From Celerinatantimonas diazotrophica (GTDB taxonomy: Bacteria > Pseudomonadota > Gammaproteobacteria > Enterobacterales > Celerinatantimonadaceae), in contig NZ_SMGD01000018.1 of the NCBI RefSeq assembly GCF_004339545.1, forward strand, positions 1 through 64,000: a stretch of 64,000 nt of DNA, read 5' to 3'. Of the stretch, positions 19,799 to 28,268 are shown in pieces; within the stretch, counting starts at the first letter, position 1; each line of letters opens with the position of its first letter. The notes below the pieces were generated by a model. It saw only the letters and a list, made by a program, of their open reading frames with translations. It was not told where the DNA came from and searched no databases. The translations under genes were made by a program, and so were the position numbers.

Positions 19799-21127
19799 TT
19801 AGTTTTCGATTTGACGCCGAAAAAATCGAATCATTTCGTCGCGTGTTTTGCCATGATCCAGATGGAAAATATCATGAGGGAATAAAAGTTCAATGACCCC
19901 TGAATCAAAGATCCGTTTTACTTCATATTCATTGTGTGAAACATCTTGCTGATACATGTAGTTGAGCCAGGTTTGATTGGTATGAATGATAAATTCAACA
20001 CGCATTCCTCCCAAGCGAGCAAAGAATTTTAACATCGAAGTTTTATCGCTCGAACCGATGGCTCGGCCTCGATATATAGAATTTTCTATTAATGTATCAG
20101 AGATATCTTCTAGCACCATTAGTGAATTAGCTTGTGCAGCACTGCGAGTGAGGTGTTGTTGGAACAGCTTAATATCACCAATATTATCCAAAACGGCCAT
20201 TAAACCTAACTCATCATCCACTGCGACAGCCGGGTTTTTTTCGTTTTTACGTAATAGCTTTAAAACTTTTGCTTCAGGTGGTTTCTTACGAATCGAAACA
20301 TAAATTGGAACTTGTCGTGCGCCACTGACAAAACGACGTCGTTTTAAAACTGTTAACTTTTCACCAGGATTGAGATTCACTAATTCAGCTTGTTTAGGAT
20401 TCAAAACTTTGACATGAGTGCAACGGAAGTCATTGCAAGCATGTTCAGAATGCAGATATACCGGGTCTAATTCACCTATTTTTAAGTCTGAACTCCATAC
20501 GTAGCTATTTAAAAATCCTAAGAAATTTGTGAATTTAGTCGCGATTTCTGTTTCGCGTTCACGTTGATCGATACTGGCCGCTAATGTCATTAAAGTGATT
20601 TTACGGCGGGCTTCAAATCGGGCTTTTTTATGATAACGATCATCAAACATAATGAGCATCAGTTCGATGGGGTTATTGACCATCTCTATTTCGTTAGTCG
20701 TTTCGATAAACGAGGCGTAAGGCGAGAGGATTTTATCTTTAAGGGAGTTAATGACAGCATCAGCAGTACGGGCGTATTCATAGACTCTATCGTCGATCTC
20801 TTTAGGCGTGCCATCAATACCGAACATGTTACTTAAGAGTTGAAATGCTCGTTGAGTCCGTTGCTTTTTGAGTTCTTGAGAGTGAATTAATTGGTCAATT
20901 TGGCTAAAGCTTTCAATCCCTAAAAATTCAAAAAGCTGGCTGCGTAAGGCTCGATATTTAGAGATATTGTTACTATCCTGTCGAAGGTCTTTGACCCACT
21001 GTCGTGTAGCGGTACTAAAACGGCTCCCTTTAAGAGCAGACTTTTGAACGGCAAATGGACCTTCTTGTTGTAAGGAGGTGAAAATACTTGACGAGGATAA
21101 AACAGACATATCCAAATTCTTTCTCAT
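19799..21127 (-). CDS. Uncharacterised 442-aa protein
   Basis: I do not recognise this family with confidence. The N-terminal half is helical and basic with no membrane segment. The middle holds HACNDFRCTHVKVLNPKQ, two cysteines close together, then a basic stretch (LTVLKRRRFVSGARQ). The C-terminal third (DDELGLMAVLDNIGDIKLF, then GGMRVEFIIHTNQTWLN) has a weak resemblance to RelA/SpoT-type nucleotidyltransferases, not enough for a call. It lies 53 bp after the aminotransferase gene, behind a strong hairpin, and 53 bp before the AraC gene. An internal ATG at residue 7 (21109) is an alternative start with a better ribosome site. Confidence 0.6.
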   Translation of the reverse strand: MRKNLDMSVLSSSSIFTSLQQEGPFAVQKSALKGSRFSTATRQWVKDLRQDSNNISKYRALRSQLFEFLGIESFSQIDQLIHSQELKKQRTQRAFQLLSNMFGIDGTPKEIDDRVYEYARTADAVINSLKDKILSPYASFIETTNEIEMVNNPIELMLIMFDDRYHKKARFEARRKITLMTLAASIDQRERETEIATKFTNFLGFLNSYVWSSDLKIGELDPVYLHSEHACNDFRCTHVKVLNPKQAELVNLNPGEKLTVLKRRRFVSGARQVPIYVSIRKKPPEAKVLKLLRKNEKNPAVAVDDELGLMAVLDNIGDIKLFQQHLTRSAAQANSLMVLEDISDTLIENSIYRGRAIGSSDKTSMLKFFARLGGMRVEFIIHTNQTWLNYMYQQDVSHNEYEVKRIFDSGVIELLFPHDIFHLDHGKTRDEMIRFFRRQIEN

Positions 21128-21140
21128 ACAAAGTGGTAAA

Positions 21141-21168
21141 TCGGTGTTACTCAGATGAGTAACACCGA
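21141..21168 (-). terminator. Strong hairpin after the D-amino-acid operon
   Basis: TCGGTGTTACTC pairs perfectly with GAGTAACACCGA around a 4-base loop. Read leftward it is followed by TTTACC, a poor U-tract. It may be a terminator or attenuator separating the aminotransferase from the 442-aa gene. Confidence 0.55.
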
Positions 21169-21180
21169 GCTAAAGTTCAA

Positions 21181-22041
21181 CTAGCTTGTTTGTTTAACCG
21201 CTAATTCAATGTAAATATCACGAAGACGGTTGGCCATTGGGCCAGGTTTTCCATCACTAATTACTTTATCATTAATTTTTACCACAGGATAAACAAAAGT
21301 GGTAGCAGAGCTAATAAAAGCTTCTTTTGCGCTCATTGCCTCTTCTGGGGTAAACAAACGTTCTTCAACTTTAATTTGTTTCTCTTCGGCAAGTTTCATT
21401 AATGCTGCGCGAGTAATCCCATGCAAGATATCATTGCTGAGCGGACGGGTAACGACAGTATCATCAGCGGTAACGATATAGGCGTTATTGGAGCTTCCTT
21501 CAGTGATATAGCCATTTTCGGTGAGCCAAGCATCATCAAAGCCTTGATCATGAGCTGCTTGTTTGGCTAATGCAGATGCTAAAAGCTGAGTTGTCTTAAT
21601 ATCCCGGCGGTGCCAGCGAATATCTTCTATCGTCATCACTTTTAGCCCTTCTTTGGCTTTTTGACTATCCAGCAGTGAGCGTGATTGAGTAAACATCACT
21701 AAGGTCGGCTGTGCGTCTTCAGGAAAACCAAACTCACGGTCACCATCAGAACCGCGTGTCAGTTGCAGATAAACACCACCTTCAGTGATCTGGTTTAAGC
21801 GAATTAATTCATTTTGAATCCGCGCAATTTCTTCCACTTTTATGGGTAAAGTGAGTTGTAACTCATGACAGGAACGGGTTAGACGTGCCATGTGGCCTTC
21901 GTTATCAACTAATTTACCGTTGATGACTGCTGTGACTTCATAAACGGCATCAGCAAATAAAAAGCCGCGGTCAAAGATTGACACTTTGGCATCGTGTTCA
22001 TTGATGTATTCCCCATTAATGTAAACAATACGGTTTAACAT
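21181..22041 (-). CDS. dat: D-amino acid aminotransferase (class IV PLP)
   Basis: The 286-aa protein fits the D-alanine transaminase family, which interconverts D-Ala plus 2-oxoglutarate with pyruvate plus D-Glu. Visible marks are YINGEYINEHDAKVSIFDRG at the N-terminus, DIKTTQLLASALAKQ with the PLP-binding Lys (about 147), and LTENGYITEGSSNNAYIV near 174, which binds the cofactor phosphate. Branched-chain aminotransferase is less likely given the length and neighbours. It follows dgcA by 28 bp in the same leftward operon. GGAAA precedes the ATG. Confidence 0.85.
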   Translation of the reverse strand: MLNRIVYINGEYINEHDAKVSIFDRGFLFADAVYEVTAVINGKLVDNEGHMARLTRSCHELQLTLPIKVEEIARIQNELIRLNQITEGGVYLQLTRGSDGDREFGFPEDAQPTLVMFTQSRSLLDSQKAKEGLKVMTIEDIRWHRRDIKTTQLLASALAKQAAHDQGFDDAWLTENGYITEGSSNNAYIVTADDTVVTRPLSNDILHGITRAALMKLAEEKQIKVEERLFTPEEAMSAKEAFISSATTFVYPVVKINDKVISDGKPGPMANRLRDIYIELAVKQTS

Positions 22042-22069
22042 GATCTGTTTCCTTTATTCTATTTTTATA

Positions 22070-23047
22070 TTAACCCCAGAGTTTCGCTGTCATGGGTTGC
22101 ATCTGACTTTGAACGGTGTAATTAAAGCCTTCGCTTTGATCTTTGGCCAATAGTAAAGGCCCATCCAAATCAACAATTTTAACGTCTTGGGCGAGTACAA
22201 ATGCTGGTGCCATCGCCAGTGATGTCCCGACCATGCAGCCAACCATAATACCAAAGCCGGATTCAACAGCGGCTTGTTTAAGTGCTAGTGCTTCGGTTAG
22301 TCCGCCTGTTTTGTCGATCTTAATGTTGATCATCTCATAGCGGCCTTGGAGTTTAGATAAGTCTTTGCGGTCATGACAGGATTCATCGGCACACAGAGCA
22401 ATCGGGTGTTCTAGCTCAGCGAGAAGGTGATCATCAGCTTGTGGCAGTGGCTGTTCAATCATTTCAACACCTAGTTTCACGAGTTCTGGAACCAACTGTT
22501 GATAGATTGTTTTAGTCCAACCTTCGTTTGCATCAATGATGATTCGAGCGTTGGGGGCACCTTCACGTACAGCTTGGACACGTTCTAAGTCACCAGCGCC
22601 AGCCAATTTAAGCTTAAATAGGGGACGTAATTTATGTTCCAGCGCCTTTTGTTGCATCTTTTCAGGGGCATCGAGTGATAGCGTGTAGGCTGTGGTTAAC
22701 GCCTTAGGGGCAACACCTAGCAGTTGCCAAATACTCTGATCTGAACGCTTGCATTCTAAATCCCAAAGTGCGCAGTCGACGGCGTTACGTGCCGCTCCTG
22801 CGGGTAACATTTGCAAGAGTTGTTCGCGGGATAACCCAGCTTCTACTGCTGGGCGAATATCTTCAATCTGTTGCCTAACGCTGGCGAGAGTTTCATCATA
22901 TCGCGCATATGGCACACATTCACCGCGTCCAACAGCGGTTCCATGGGTTAACTTGACTTGAATGACCTTTGTTTCGGTGCGGCTACCTCGGGAGATTCGG
23001 AAAACCCCTGCAATCGGCCAACTTTGTTCGATAATTTCTAATTGCAT
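22070..23047 (-). CDS. dgcA: Enolase-superfamily epimerase, DgcA type (N-acetyl-D-glutamate racemase)
   Basis: The 325-aa protein is a muconate-lactonizing-type enolase-superfamily member. FKLKLAGAG holds the KxK catalytic lysine (about 147-155). The metal ligands fit IIDANEG, MIEQPLP and ALCADESCHD, and NIKIDKTGG holds the second lysine. Such proteins are usually annotated L-Ala-D/L-Glu epimerase (YcjG). Beside DgcN the described role is racemising N-acetyl-D-Glu to N-acetyl-L-Glu. The chosen ATG (MQLEIIEQ) lies 13 bp after the dgcN stop; a longer upstream frame would overlap dgcN and has no family match. Confidence 0.82.
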   Translation of the reverse strand: MQLEIIEQSWPIAGVFRISRGSRTETKVIQVKLTHGTAVGRGECVPYARYDETLASVRQQIEDIRPAVEAGLSREQLLQMLPAGAARNAVDCALWDLECKRSDQSIWQLLGVAPKALTTAYTLSLDAPEKMQQKALEHKLRPLFKLKLAGAGDLERVQAVREGAPNARIIIDANEGWTKTIYQQLVPELVKLGVEMIEQPLPQADDHLLAELEHPIALCADESCHDRKDLSKLQGRYEMINIKIDKTGGLTEALALKQAAVESGFGIMVGCMVGTSLAMAPAFVLAQDVKIVDLDGPLLLAKDQSEGFNYTVQSQMQPMTAKLWG

Positions 23048-23060
23048 AAATACTCGCTCA

Positions 23061-24062
23061 TTAGGCCAATAAGTTGTCAACAATACGGCTAACACCTTGG
23101 CGGAATGGATCGACAACGGGTAGACCAACTTCTTTTTCAAGTTGTGTCATATATTCGTATGCTTTGGCTTCATCTAATTTAGCGGTATTGACTGAAATAC
23201 CTACAAATTTAACCGCCGGGTTAGTGAGTTTTGCCATAGCTAAATTCAATTGCATACATTGATCGATTTCTGGCAGGGCAAAATCTGGTGTGCCACGCAT
23301 ATGCTCGCGTGTGGGTTCGTGGCACAGTACCAGTGCATCAGCCTGCGCGCCATGGATCAAGCCGGTTGTGACACCTGCAAATGATGGATGGAATAATGAC
23401 CCCTGACCTTCGATAACATCCCAGTGATCGGGATCGTTTGCGGGGGCTAAGACTTCAACAGCTCCTGAGATAAAGTCTGAGATAACCGAGTCCACGCATA
23501 CTCCTGCACCACTGACTAAAATTCCCGTCTGACCGGTGGCTCGGAAGGTCACTTTTTCGTTGCGTTTGGCCAGCTCATCGGTAATAGCAAGAGCTGTATA
23601 CATTTTACCAACAGAACAATCGGTTCCCACTGGCAATAAGCGTTTTCCGGGACGCTTGGTACCTGCCGCAACAGGGAAATCTTGCGTTGGGAAGCGAACA
23701 TCGAACATAGTGCGGCCAAATTTATGAGCAGTTTGAGCCAATTCAGGAATATCATTTAAGCGAACATGTAAACCAGCGGCTAAATCCATGCCTACTTCCA
23801 GAGCCTCTTGGAGTACTTTAATCCAAGCATTGGAGATAAAACCTCCGCGGTTGGCGACGCCGATCACCATGGTTTTGGCGCCTTTTGCATGAGCTGTAGG
23901 AATATCAATATCTTCCAGTCCACAATCTGCGTTACATCCTTGCATCCGATATTGACCTACGCAGTATTCTGGATGCCATTGTTTGATTCCCTGCGCCACT
24001 TTGGCAGCCAGAGCGTCGGGTGCATCACCCAGAAATAATAGGTACGGCTTTTGAATTTCCAT
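23061..24062 (-). CDS. dgcN: DUF1611 N-acetyltransferase, DgcN type (D-glutamate)
   Basis: The 333-aa protein is a full-length DUF1611 member with a Rossmann-like N-terminal domain and a P-loop-like VGTDCSVGKM (about 145-154) in the C-terminal domain, followed by RATGQTGILVSG and WDVIEGQGSLFHP. In marine proteobacteria DgcN acetylates D-glutamate to N-acetyl-D-glutamate, which DgcA then racemises. It is the first gene of the leftward dgcN-dgcA-dat operon and is divergent from alr across about 680 bp. GGAAA lies 5 bp before the ATG. Confidence 0.83.
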   Translation of the reverse strand: MEIQKPYLLFLGDAPDALAAKVAQGIKQWHPEYCVGQYRMQGCNADCGLEDIDIPTAHAKGAKTMVIGVANRGGFISNAWIKVLQEALEVGMDLAAGLHVRLNDIPELAQTAHKFGRTMFDVRFPTQDFPVAAGTKRPGKRLLPVGTDCSVGKMYTALAITDELAKRNEKVTFRATGQTGILVSGAGVCVDSVISDFISGAVEVLAPANDPDHWDVIEGQGSLFHPSFAGVTTGLIHGAQADALVLCHEPTREHMRGTPDFALPEIDQCMQLNLAMAKLTNPAVKFVGISVNTAKLDEAKAYEYMTQLEKEVGLPVVDPFRQGVSRIVDNLLA

Positions 24063-24465
24063 TGTATTTCCTTAATAGAGCAATGTTGTGTCGATGACTT
24101 GATGAACGATTGCGGTTTGCGCTACAGCATTGAGCCTACTTTTTAAAAACATAAGCTATACGGTTCATCAGTTTTTCATTTTATTAAGCAATTAGCGTGA
24201 CATTTTGCAGATTTTATAGGCAAGAAAAGGGGAGGCTTGAGAGCGATATCTGCGCAGAGACCGAATGACCATGCAATGATTCAAGGGTGATAAATTTTAT
24301 AGTTTAAAAAACTAATAAATTAAAAAATAATAGGTTATTATTCTTAATCTAATAATTTGTATATCTAGTTATATATATTGATTATATATGCACAATATGA
24401 CTAGATCGTACATACTTATGATCAATTATGGTGCTAAATTTTATATTTTGGGCGCTATTTTGGTG

Positions 24466-24480
24466 CATTTGGTATAATTC
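24466..24480 (+). promoter_or_regulatory. Possible promoter core in the dgcN-alr gap
   Basis: TTTGGTATAAT gives a consensus -10 in an AT-rich setting about 265 bp before alr, but the -35 is unclear. The wider gap (24063-24740) is otherwise AT-rich and non-coding, apart from the three palindromes listed separately. Confidence 0.3.
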
Positions 24481-24559
24481 ATGATTTTATAGTTATTAGA
24501 AAATCGATTTTTATTGTAATTTTTTACAGAATGAGAATTTTTTAAAAATTTTTTTTAGT

Positions 24560-24570
24560 CAGATTATCTG
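24560..24570. promoter_or_regulatory. Operator-like palindrome 1 upstream of alr
   Basis: CAGAT-T-ATCTG is an exact 5-bp inverted repeat and shares half-sites with the two palindromes that follow. Confidence 0.5.
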
Positions 24571-24628
24571 GTTGTAAAGGTAAAATTAGAATTTATAACT
24601 TTTTTCTCTTGGTTGTTCCCTTTAACGA

Positions 24629-24643
24629 TAATCTGGCAGATTA
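24629..24643. promoter_or_regulatory. Operator-like palindrome 2 upstream of alr
   Basis: TAATCTG-G-CAGATTA is a perfect 7-bp inverted repeat around one base. It is the longest compact copy of the ATCTG/CAGAT motif. Confidence 0.55.
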
Positions 24644-24681
24644 ATTGCCTTTATTCAAAGAGAATAATGAGAGTTTGATAA

Positions 24682-24703
24682 AATCTGGAGTTTAGACCAG
24701 ATT
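24682..24703. promoter_or_regulatory. Operator-like palindrome 3 upstream of alr
   Basis: AATCTGG-N8-CCAGATT is a perfect 7-bp inverted repeat with wider spacing. It overlaps CCAG-N4-CTGG (24697-24708). It lies 38 bp before the preferred alr start, a position suited to repression. Confidence 0.55.
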
Positions 24704-24740
24704 ACTGGTTTGTTGGGTGGATGGCCCTGGAGTGTTTGAG

Positions 24741-25829
24741 ATGGTTACTGCTGAAGCAGTGGTTGATTTAGCCGCATTAAGAAATAATTTAGCTCGTTTG
24801 AAGTCTTGTCAACCTGACAGCAAGATGGTTGCGGTTGTCAAAGGTAATGCCTATGGGCATGGTAGTGTGGAGGTTTCTCGGGCGTTAAACGAATGGGTTG
24901 ATAGCTTTGCTGTTGCTCGTTTTGAAGAAGCCGTGGTGCTTCGCCATGCCGGAATTAGCAAGCCTATTGTGCTACTCGAGGGGTGTTTTGATCAGGATGA
25001 AACGGATCAAGCGATAGCACTAAACTTTCAGCCTGTTATACAAAACGACGAACAAATTGCTTGGATAAGACAGTCCTTAGTGACTGAAAAAACTAATTTC
25101 TGGCTAAAAGTCGATACGGGGATGCACCGCCTTGGGTTTTCCTTAGAAGAAATTGCAGATAAACATCGTGAATTGTTAAAACTTGCTGCAGTTGATTCTT
25201 TTGTGGGGTTCGTGAGCCATTTAAGTTGTGCAGATGAACAAGATAGTTCAAGAACGGATGAACAGTTAGCTCATTTTATTGAAGCAACAAAAACATTAGT
25301 AGGGCCTCGCTCGCTTGCGAATTCGGCAGCGTTGTTGACTCGTCGGGATATTGCTTTTGATAAGGCACGCCCTGGTATTGCTCTGTATGGTGTAACGCCA
25401 TTTGCGGGGCGTTGTGGCCAAGATGAGCAACTCGAACCGGTTATGACGCTTAAATCTAAATTAATTGCGGTGCGTGATCATAAAAAAGGTGAGCCGGTGG
25501 GCTATGGTGGGCTTTGGCAATCGCAATCTGATACCCGATTAGGTGTTGTGGCGATCGGCTATGGCGATGGCTACCCACGTACAATGCCAACGGGAACGCC
25601 AGTGTTGGTTAATGGTCGAAAAGTCCCATTAGTTGGAAGAGTCTCAATGGATATGCTCACAGTCGATTTAGGCGCACAGGCCAGCGATCGAGTCGGAGAT
25701 GAGGTGATTTTATGGGGCAAAGGTAACCCAGTTGAACCCCTTGCAGAGCGTGTTGGAACCATTGGTTATGAGCTTCTAATTCAACTGACGTCGCGAGTGA
25801 AACGAACTTATATCGAGAGTGCGTCATAA
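24741..25829 (+). CDS. alr: Alanine racemase
   Basis: The 362-aa PLP enzyme interconverts L- and D-alanine. It shows VVKGNAYGHG with the PLP Lys near residue 34, DTGMHRLGF, and PVGYGGLWQS with the catalytic Tyr near 256. GRVSMDMLTVDLG completes the C-terminal domain. The preferred ATG has GGAG 8 bp upstream and gives the family length (E. coli 359); an in-frame ATG 24 bp earlier is weaker. It does not follow dnaB as in many relatives. Its placement beside dgcN-dgcA-dat suggests a catabolic or D-amino-acid role. Confidence 0.9.
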   Translation: MVTAEAVVDLAALRNNLARLKSCQPDSKMVAVVKGNAYGHGSVEVSRALNEWVDSFAVARFEEAVVLRHAGISKPIVLLEGCFDQDETDQAIALNFQPVIQNDEQIAWIRQSLVTEKTNFWLKVDTGMHRLGFSLEEIADKHRELLKLAAVDSFVGFVSHLSCADEQDSSRTDEQLAHFIEATKTLVGPRSLANSAALLTRRDIAFDKARPGIALYGVTPFAGRCGQDEQLEPVMTLKSKLIAVRDHKKGEPVGYGGLWQSQSDTRLGVVAIGYGDGYPRTMPTGTPVLVNGRKVPLVGRVSMDMLTVDLGAQASDRVGDEVILWGKGNPVEPLAERVGTIGYELLIQLTSRVKRTYIESAS

Positions 25830-26092
25830 GTGAATCTGATAATTTTACAGTAATGGCTCATCAGTGTACCGTTCAGCGTACTGTATTGAATCAGTTGATC
25901 TTTATTTCGCTGTATAACTAACCATCTAATATGATGCACAATGAGTCGTTTTTCTGAGCTTACGGTGTCTCAAGGTGAGTGACTGCACGTCAACAAAATA
26001 ATGAAGATGTGCAGGCTGTTGCCCTTTTGAATGCTCAGACTAAGGAATGTCGAGGTTCACATTACCTGATTAATAGATCAATAAAGTACTTT

Positions 26093-27295
26093 TTATTTGA
26101 AGGTTTTTTTGAAATTCATGAAGAGAAACCATGTTAAAATTAAAAAAATACACATAAAGTATAATAAAGATAGTCCATATCTGTAAGTTAATTCACTGTT
26201 TAAAATTGATATCATATAGGTAATTAATACAGTCGATAACGATTGCATAAACCCTAACAATGATGAGGCGGATGCATTTAATTCAGCTGAAAATAAAGAC
26301 ATGATTTCGGCTGAACCGATGGTGAGAATGATTCCATTTCCTATAGCTAAAATACAAAAAGAAAAAATAAGAAAAGAAACAAAATCAAACATAATAAAGC
26401 GGCAGAAAGATATGATGCCTAACGCCCCGATAATAAATAGGAGTAATCCTGCTAGTATCAACATTTTTTTACCAATTTTATATAAAATAGATTTAGTTAA
26501 TCTAGTGCCCAAAAAATAACTAATGGCAACAGGAATATAAAAGAAAGAAACTTGTAAAGGCGAATATCCTAATCTATGAAAAATGAATGGTGATTGAATT
26601 ATGTAAAGGAAATATCCAGAATAGACGATGCAAAGGCCTAAAGAGATAATTGAAAACCGGCTAGATAACAGCAATCTTTTAGATGAATGTATAATAGCAT
26701 GAATTGAGAAATCATGTCCCTTAATCTTGAGTGTTTCAGGTAAAAATAACAATGTTATAATAAATAATAATATAGAAAAAGCACTCGCAAAAGCAAAGAC
26801 AAAATGCCAATTAGAGATATGTAAAATAGTACCACCCAGAATAGGGGAAATGGCAGGTGATAAAACGATAGCAGGGGAAACATTAGCAATCATGTGAAAT
26901 GCATCTTTTTTATCTAACACATCGTAAGCAATTGCACGCCATATAACAATAAGAACACCTGCACCTACTCCAAGTATAAATCGCCCTATCACTAAAGTCG
27001 TTAATGATACAGATAGGGCACATAAGACAGAACCAATCGATGTTAGAAGTAAAGCAGCTAAAACAGCAATCCTTCTACCATGACTATCAGAAAATGATCC
27101 ACAAAAGAACTGAGAAACACCAACCCCTAAAAAGTATGTCAAAAATATATATTGTATTTTTCCTGCTGAAACGCCTAAGTCAACAGACATTAGATGTACA
27201 CAAGGCAAAAAGATATCTGTATTCATCATTCCAAAAAAACTTATGGATATTAAATAAATAGTAAATATTTTTTTATCATTAACGACTGATTTCAA
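26093..27295 (-). CDS. MFS drug-efflux transporter, Bcr/CflA (DHA1) type
   Basis: The 400-aa protein has about 12 membrane helices. Motif A-like sequence CGSFSDSHGRRIAVL lies between helices 2 and 3, and VGAGVLIVIWRAIAYDV fits motif B with its Arg. It probably exports a drug by proton antiport. The gene is visibly richer in A/T than its neighbours, with many AAA/ATA codons, which suggests acquisition. The start is TTG with GGAAG 4 bp upstream; no ATG occurs before residue 23. No regulator is adjacent. The flanking gap 25830-26092 contains no recognised gene. Confidence 0.78.
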   Translation of the reverse strand: MKSVVNDKKIFTIYLISISFFGMMNTDIFLPCVHLMSVDLGVSAGKIQYIFLTYFLGVGVSQFFCGSFSDSHGRRIAVLAALLLTSIGSVLCALSVSLTTLVIGRFILGVGAGVLIVIWRAIAYDVLDKKDAFHMIANVSPAIVLSPAISPILGGTILHISNWHFVFAFASAFSILLFIITLLFLPETLKIKGHDFSIHAIIHSSKRLLLSSRFSIISLGLCIVYSGYFLYIIQSPFIFHRLGYSPLQVSFFYIPVAISYFLGTRLTKSILYKIGKKMLILAGLLLFIIGALGIISFCRFIMFDFVSFLIFSFCILAIGNGIILTIGSAEIMSLFSAELNASASSLLGFMQSLSTVLITYMISILNSELTYRYGLSLLYFMCIFLILTWFLFMNFKKTFK

Positions 27296-27661
27296 TATTC
27301 TTCCCTCTAAAGTTAATTTAGATAAGCTAAGTTGGGTGTTGAAAAATAACGCTAAGTTAACTATTTTTAGATATGAAATGGTCTCTCTAGAGAAAATATA
27401 ATCAAGATTTTTTCATCTTCGATATGTGTTGGATATATTTTAAATACATCAACTGGTCGTATTTTTACTGAATTTAGTAGTTCGGCCTGTAGGGGTAACC
27501 TTTGTTTCTATATCAAAAAGTGTATTTTAGAAAAGTATGATTAATGCTCCTTATCGAACAAAATACTGAAATTCTCGGTTTCACTAAAAATCAATCCAAT
27601 TTTCTCTTTAATGAATAAAAATAAATTTCTACATAAATAAAGCAGATATGCTATCAATGAT
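27296..27661. other. AT-rich gap without a recognisable gene
   Basis: The 366 bp between the transporter and the TetR gene are AT-rich, have no frame with a credible start and ribosome site, and show no clear terminator or repeat. Confidence 0.6.
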
Positions 27662-28261
27662 TTATTTTTTTATACCAGAGGACATTCCGTAAAATACCGT
27701 ATTGACTATTTGTTCCGCAATTGAATGATTAAGAGGAGCATGATTGGTAAATAACCGAAAAATAGCGGGTCCATAGATGAGATCCATCGCTATCTCAACA
27801 TCGATTTTTTCATTTACTTCACCGCGCTTAACGGCTCTATCCCAAATCACTTGGCAGGCTTTTCGTCTACCCTCGAGGAATCTGGCTCGGAATTCTTGCT
27901 GTATCAGGCTGTCATATTGGCTTTCCGCAATGAACTCTCTGAAAAGGCGCCCCTGAGCAGATAAATAGAAACGAATCATTTCTTTTAGTTCTTCAATAAA
28001 ATCTAGGCGAACAGAATGATGATTTGGTATGGCGACTTCTTTTGCCATGAGTTCAGAAAATGCATCAAGGCATATTGCGACCTTATTTGGCCACCATTTA
28101 TAAAGTGTCGCTTTACTAACACCCGCAGTCTTAGCTATTGAATCGGCCGTGATACTTCTTAAAGTTTCATGACGAGTCAGTGTGAGTGTTGCGGTTAAAA
28201 TAGCTTGTCTTGCTCGTTCACTACGAGGTCGTCCGCGATTAGGTGTATCACTTTTACTCAT
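27662..28261 (-). CDS. TetR-family repressor
   Basis: The 199-aa protein has a typical TetR N-terminus: RGRPRSERARQAILTAT and the HTH SIAKTAGVSKATLYKWWPNK near residues 38-57. The C-terminal ligand domain resembles the TetR_C_11/AcrR-like class. It lies 7 bp after the stop of the SDR gene upstream in the same direction. The ATG beginning MSKSDTP is preferred over a TTG five codons earlier, which would overlap the SDR stop. It probably controls the SDR and itself through the palindrome upstream of the SDR. Confidence 0.83.
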   Translation of the reverse strand: MSKSDTPNRGRPRSERARQAILTATLTLTRHETLRSITADSIAKTAGVSKATLYKWWPNKVAICLDAFSELMAKEVAIPNHHSVRLDFIEELKEMIRFYLSAQGRLFREFIAESQYDSLIQQEFRARFLEGRRKACQVIWDRAVKRGEVNEKIDVEIAMDLIYGPAIFRLFTNHAPLNHSIAEQIVNTVFYGMSSGIKK

Positions 28262-28268
28262 ATAGATT

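Noticed and set aside
24063-24740. Riboswitch or attenuator before alr or dgcN
   Set aside because: The gap is AT-rich with palindromes suited to protein binding; no terminator/antiterminator pair or known aptamer pattern was seen.
25979-26128. Coding-like frame after alr beginning at a GTG (VTARQQNNEDVQ...)
   Set aside because: It suggested a transposase remnant, but no conserved motif or terminal repeat was found and it runs into the 3' end of the MFS gene.
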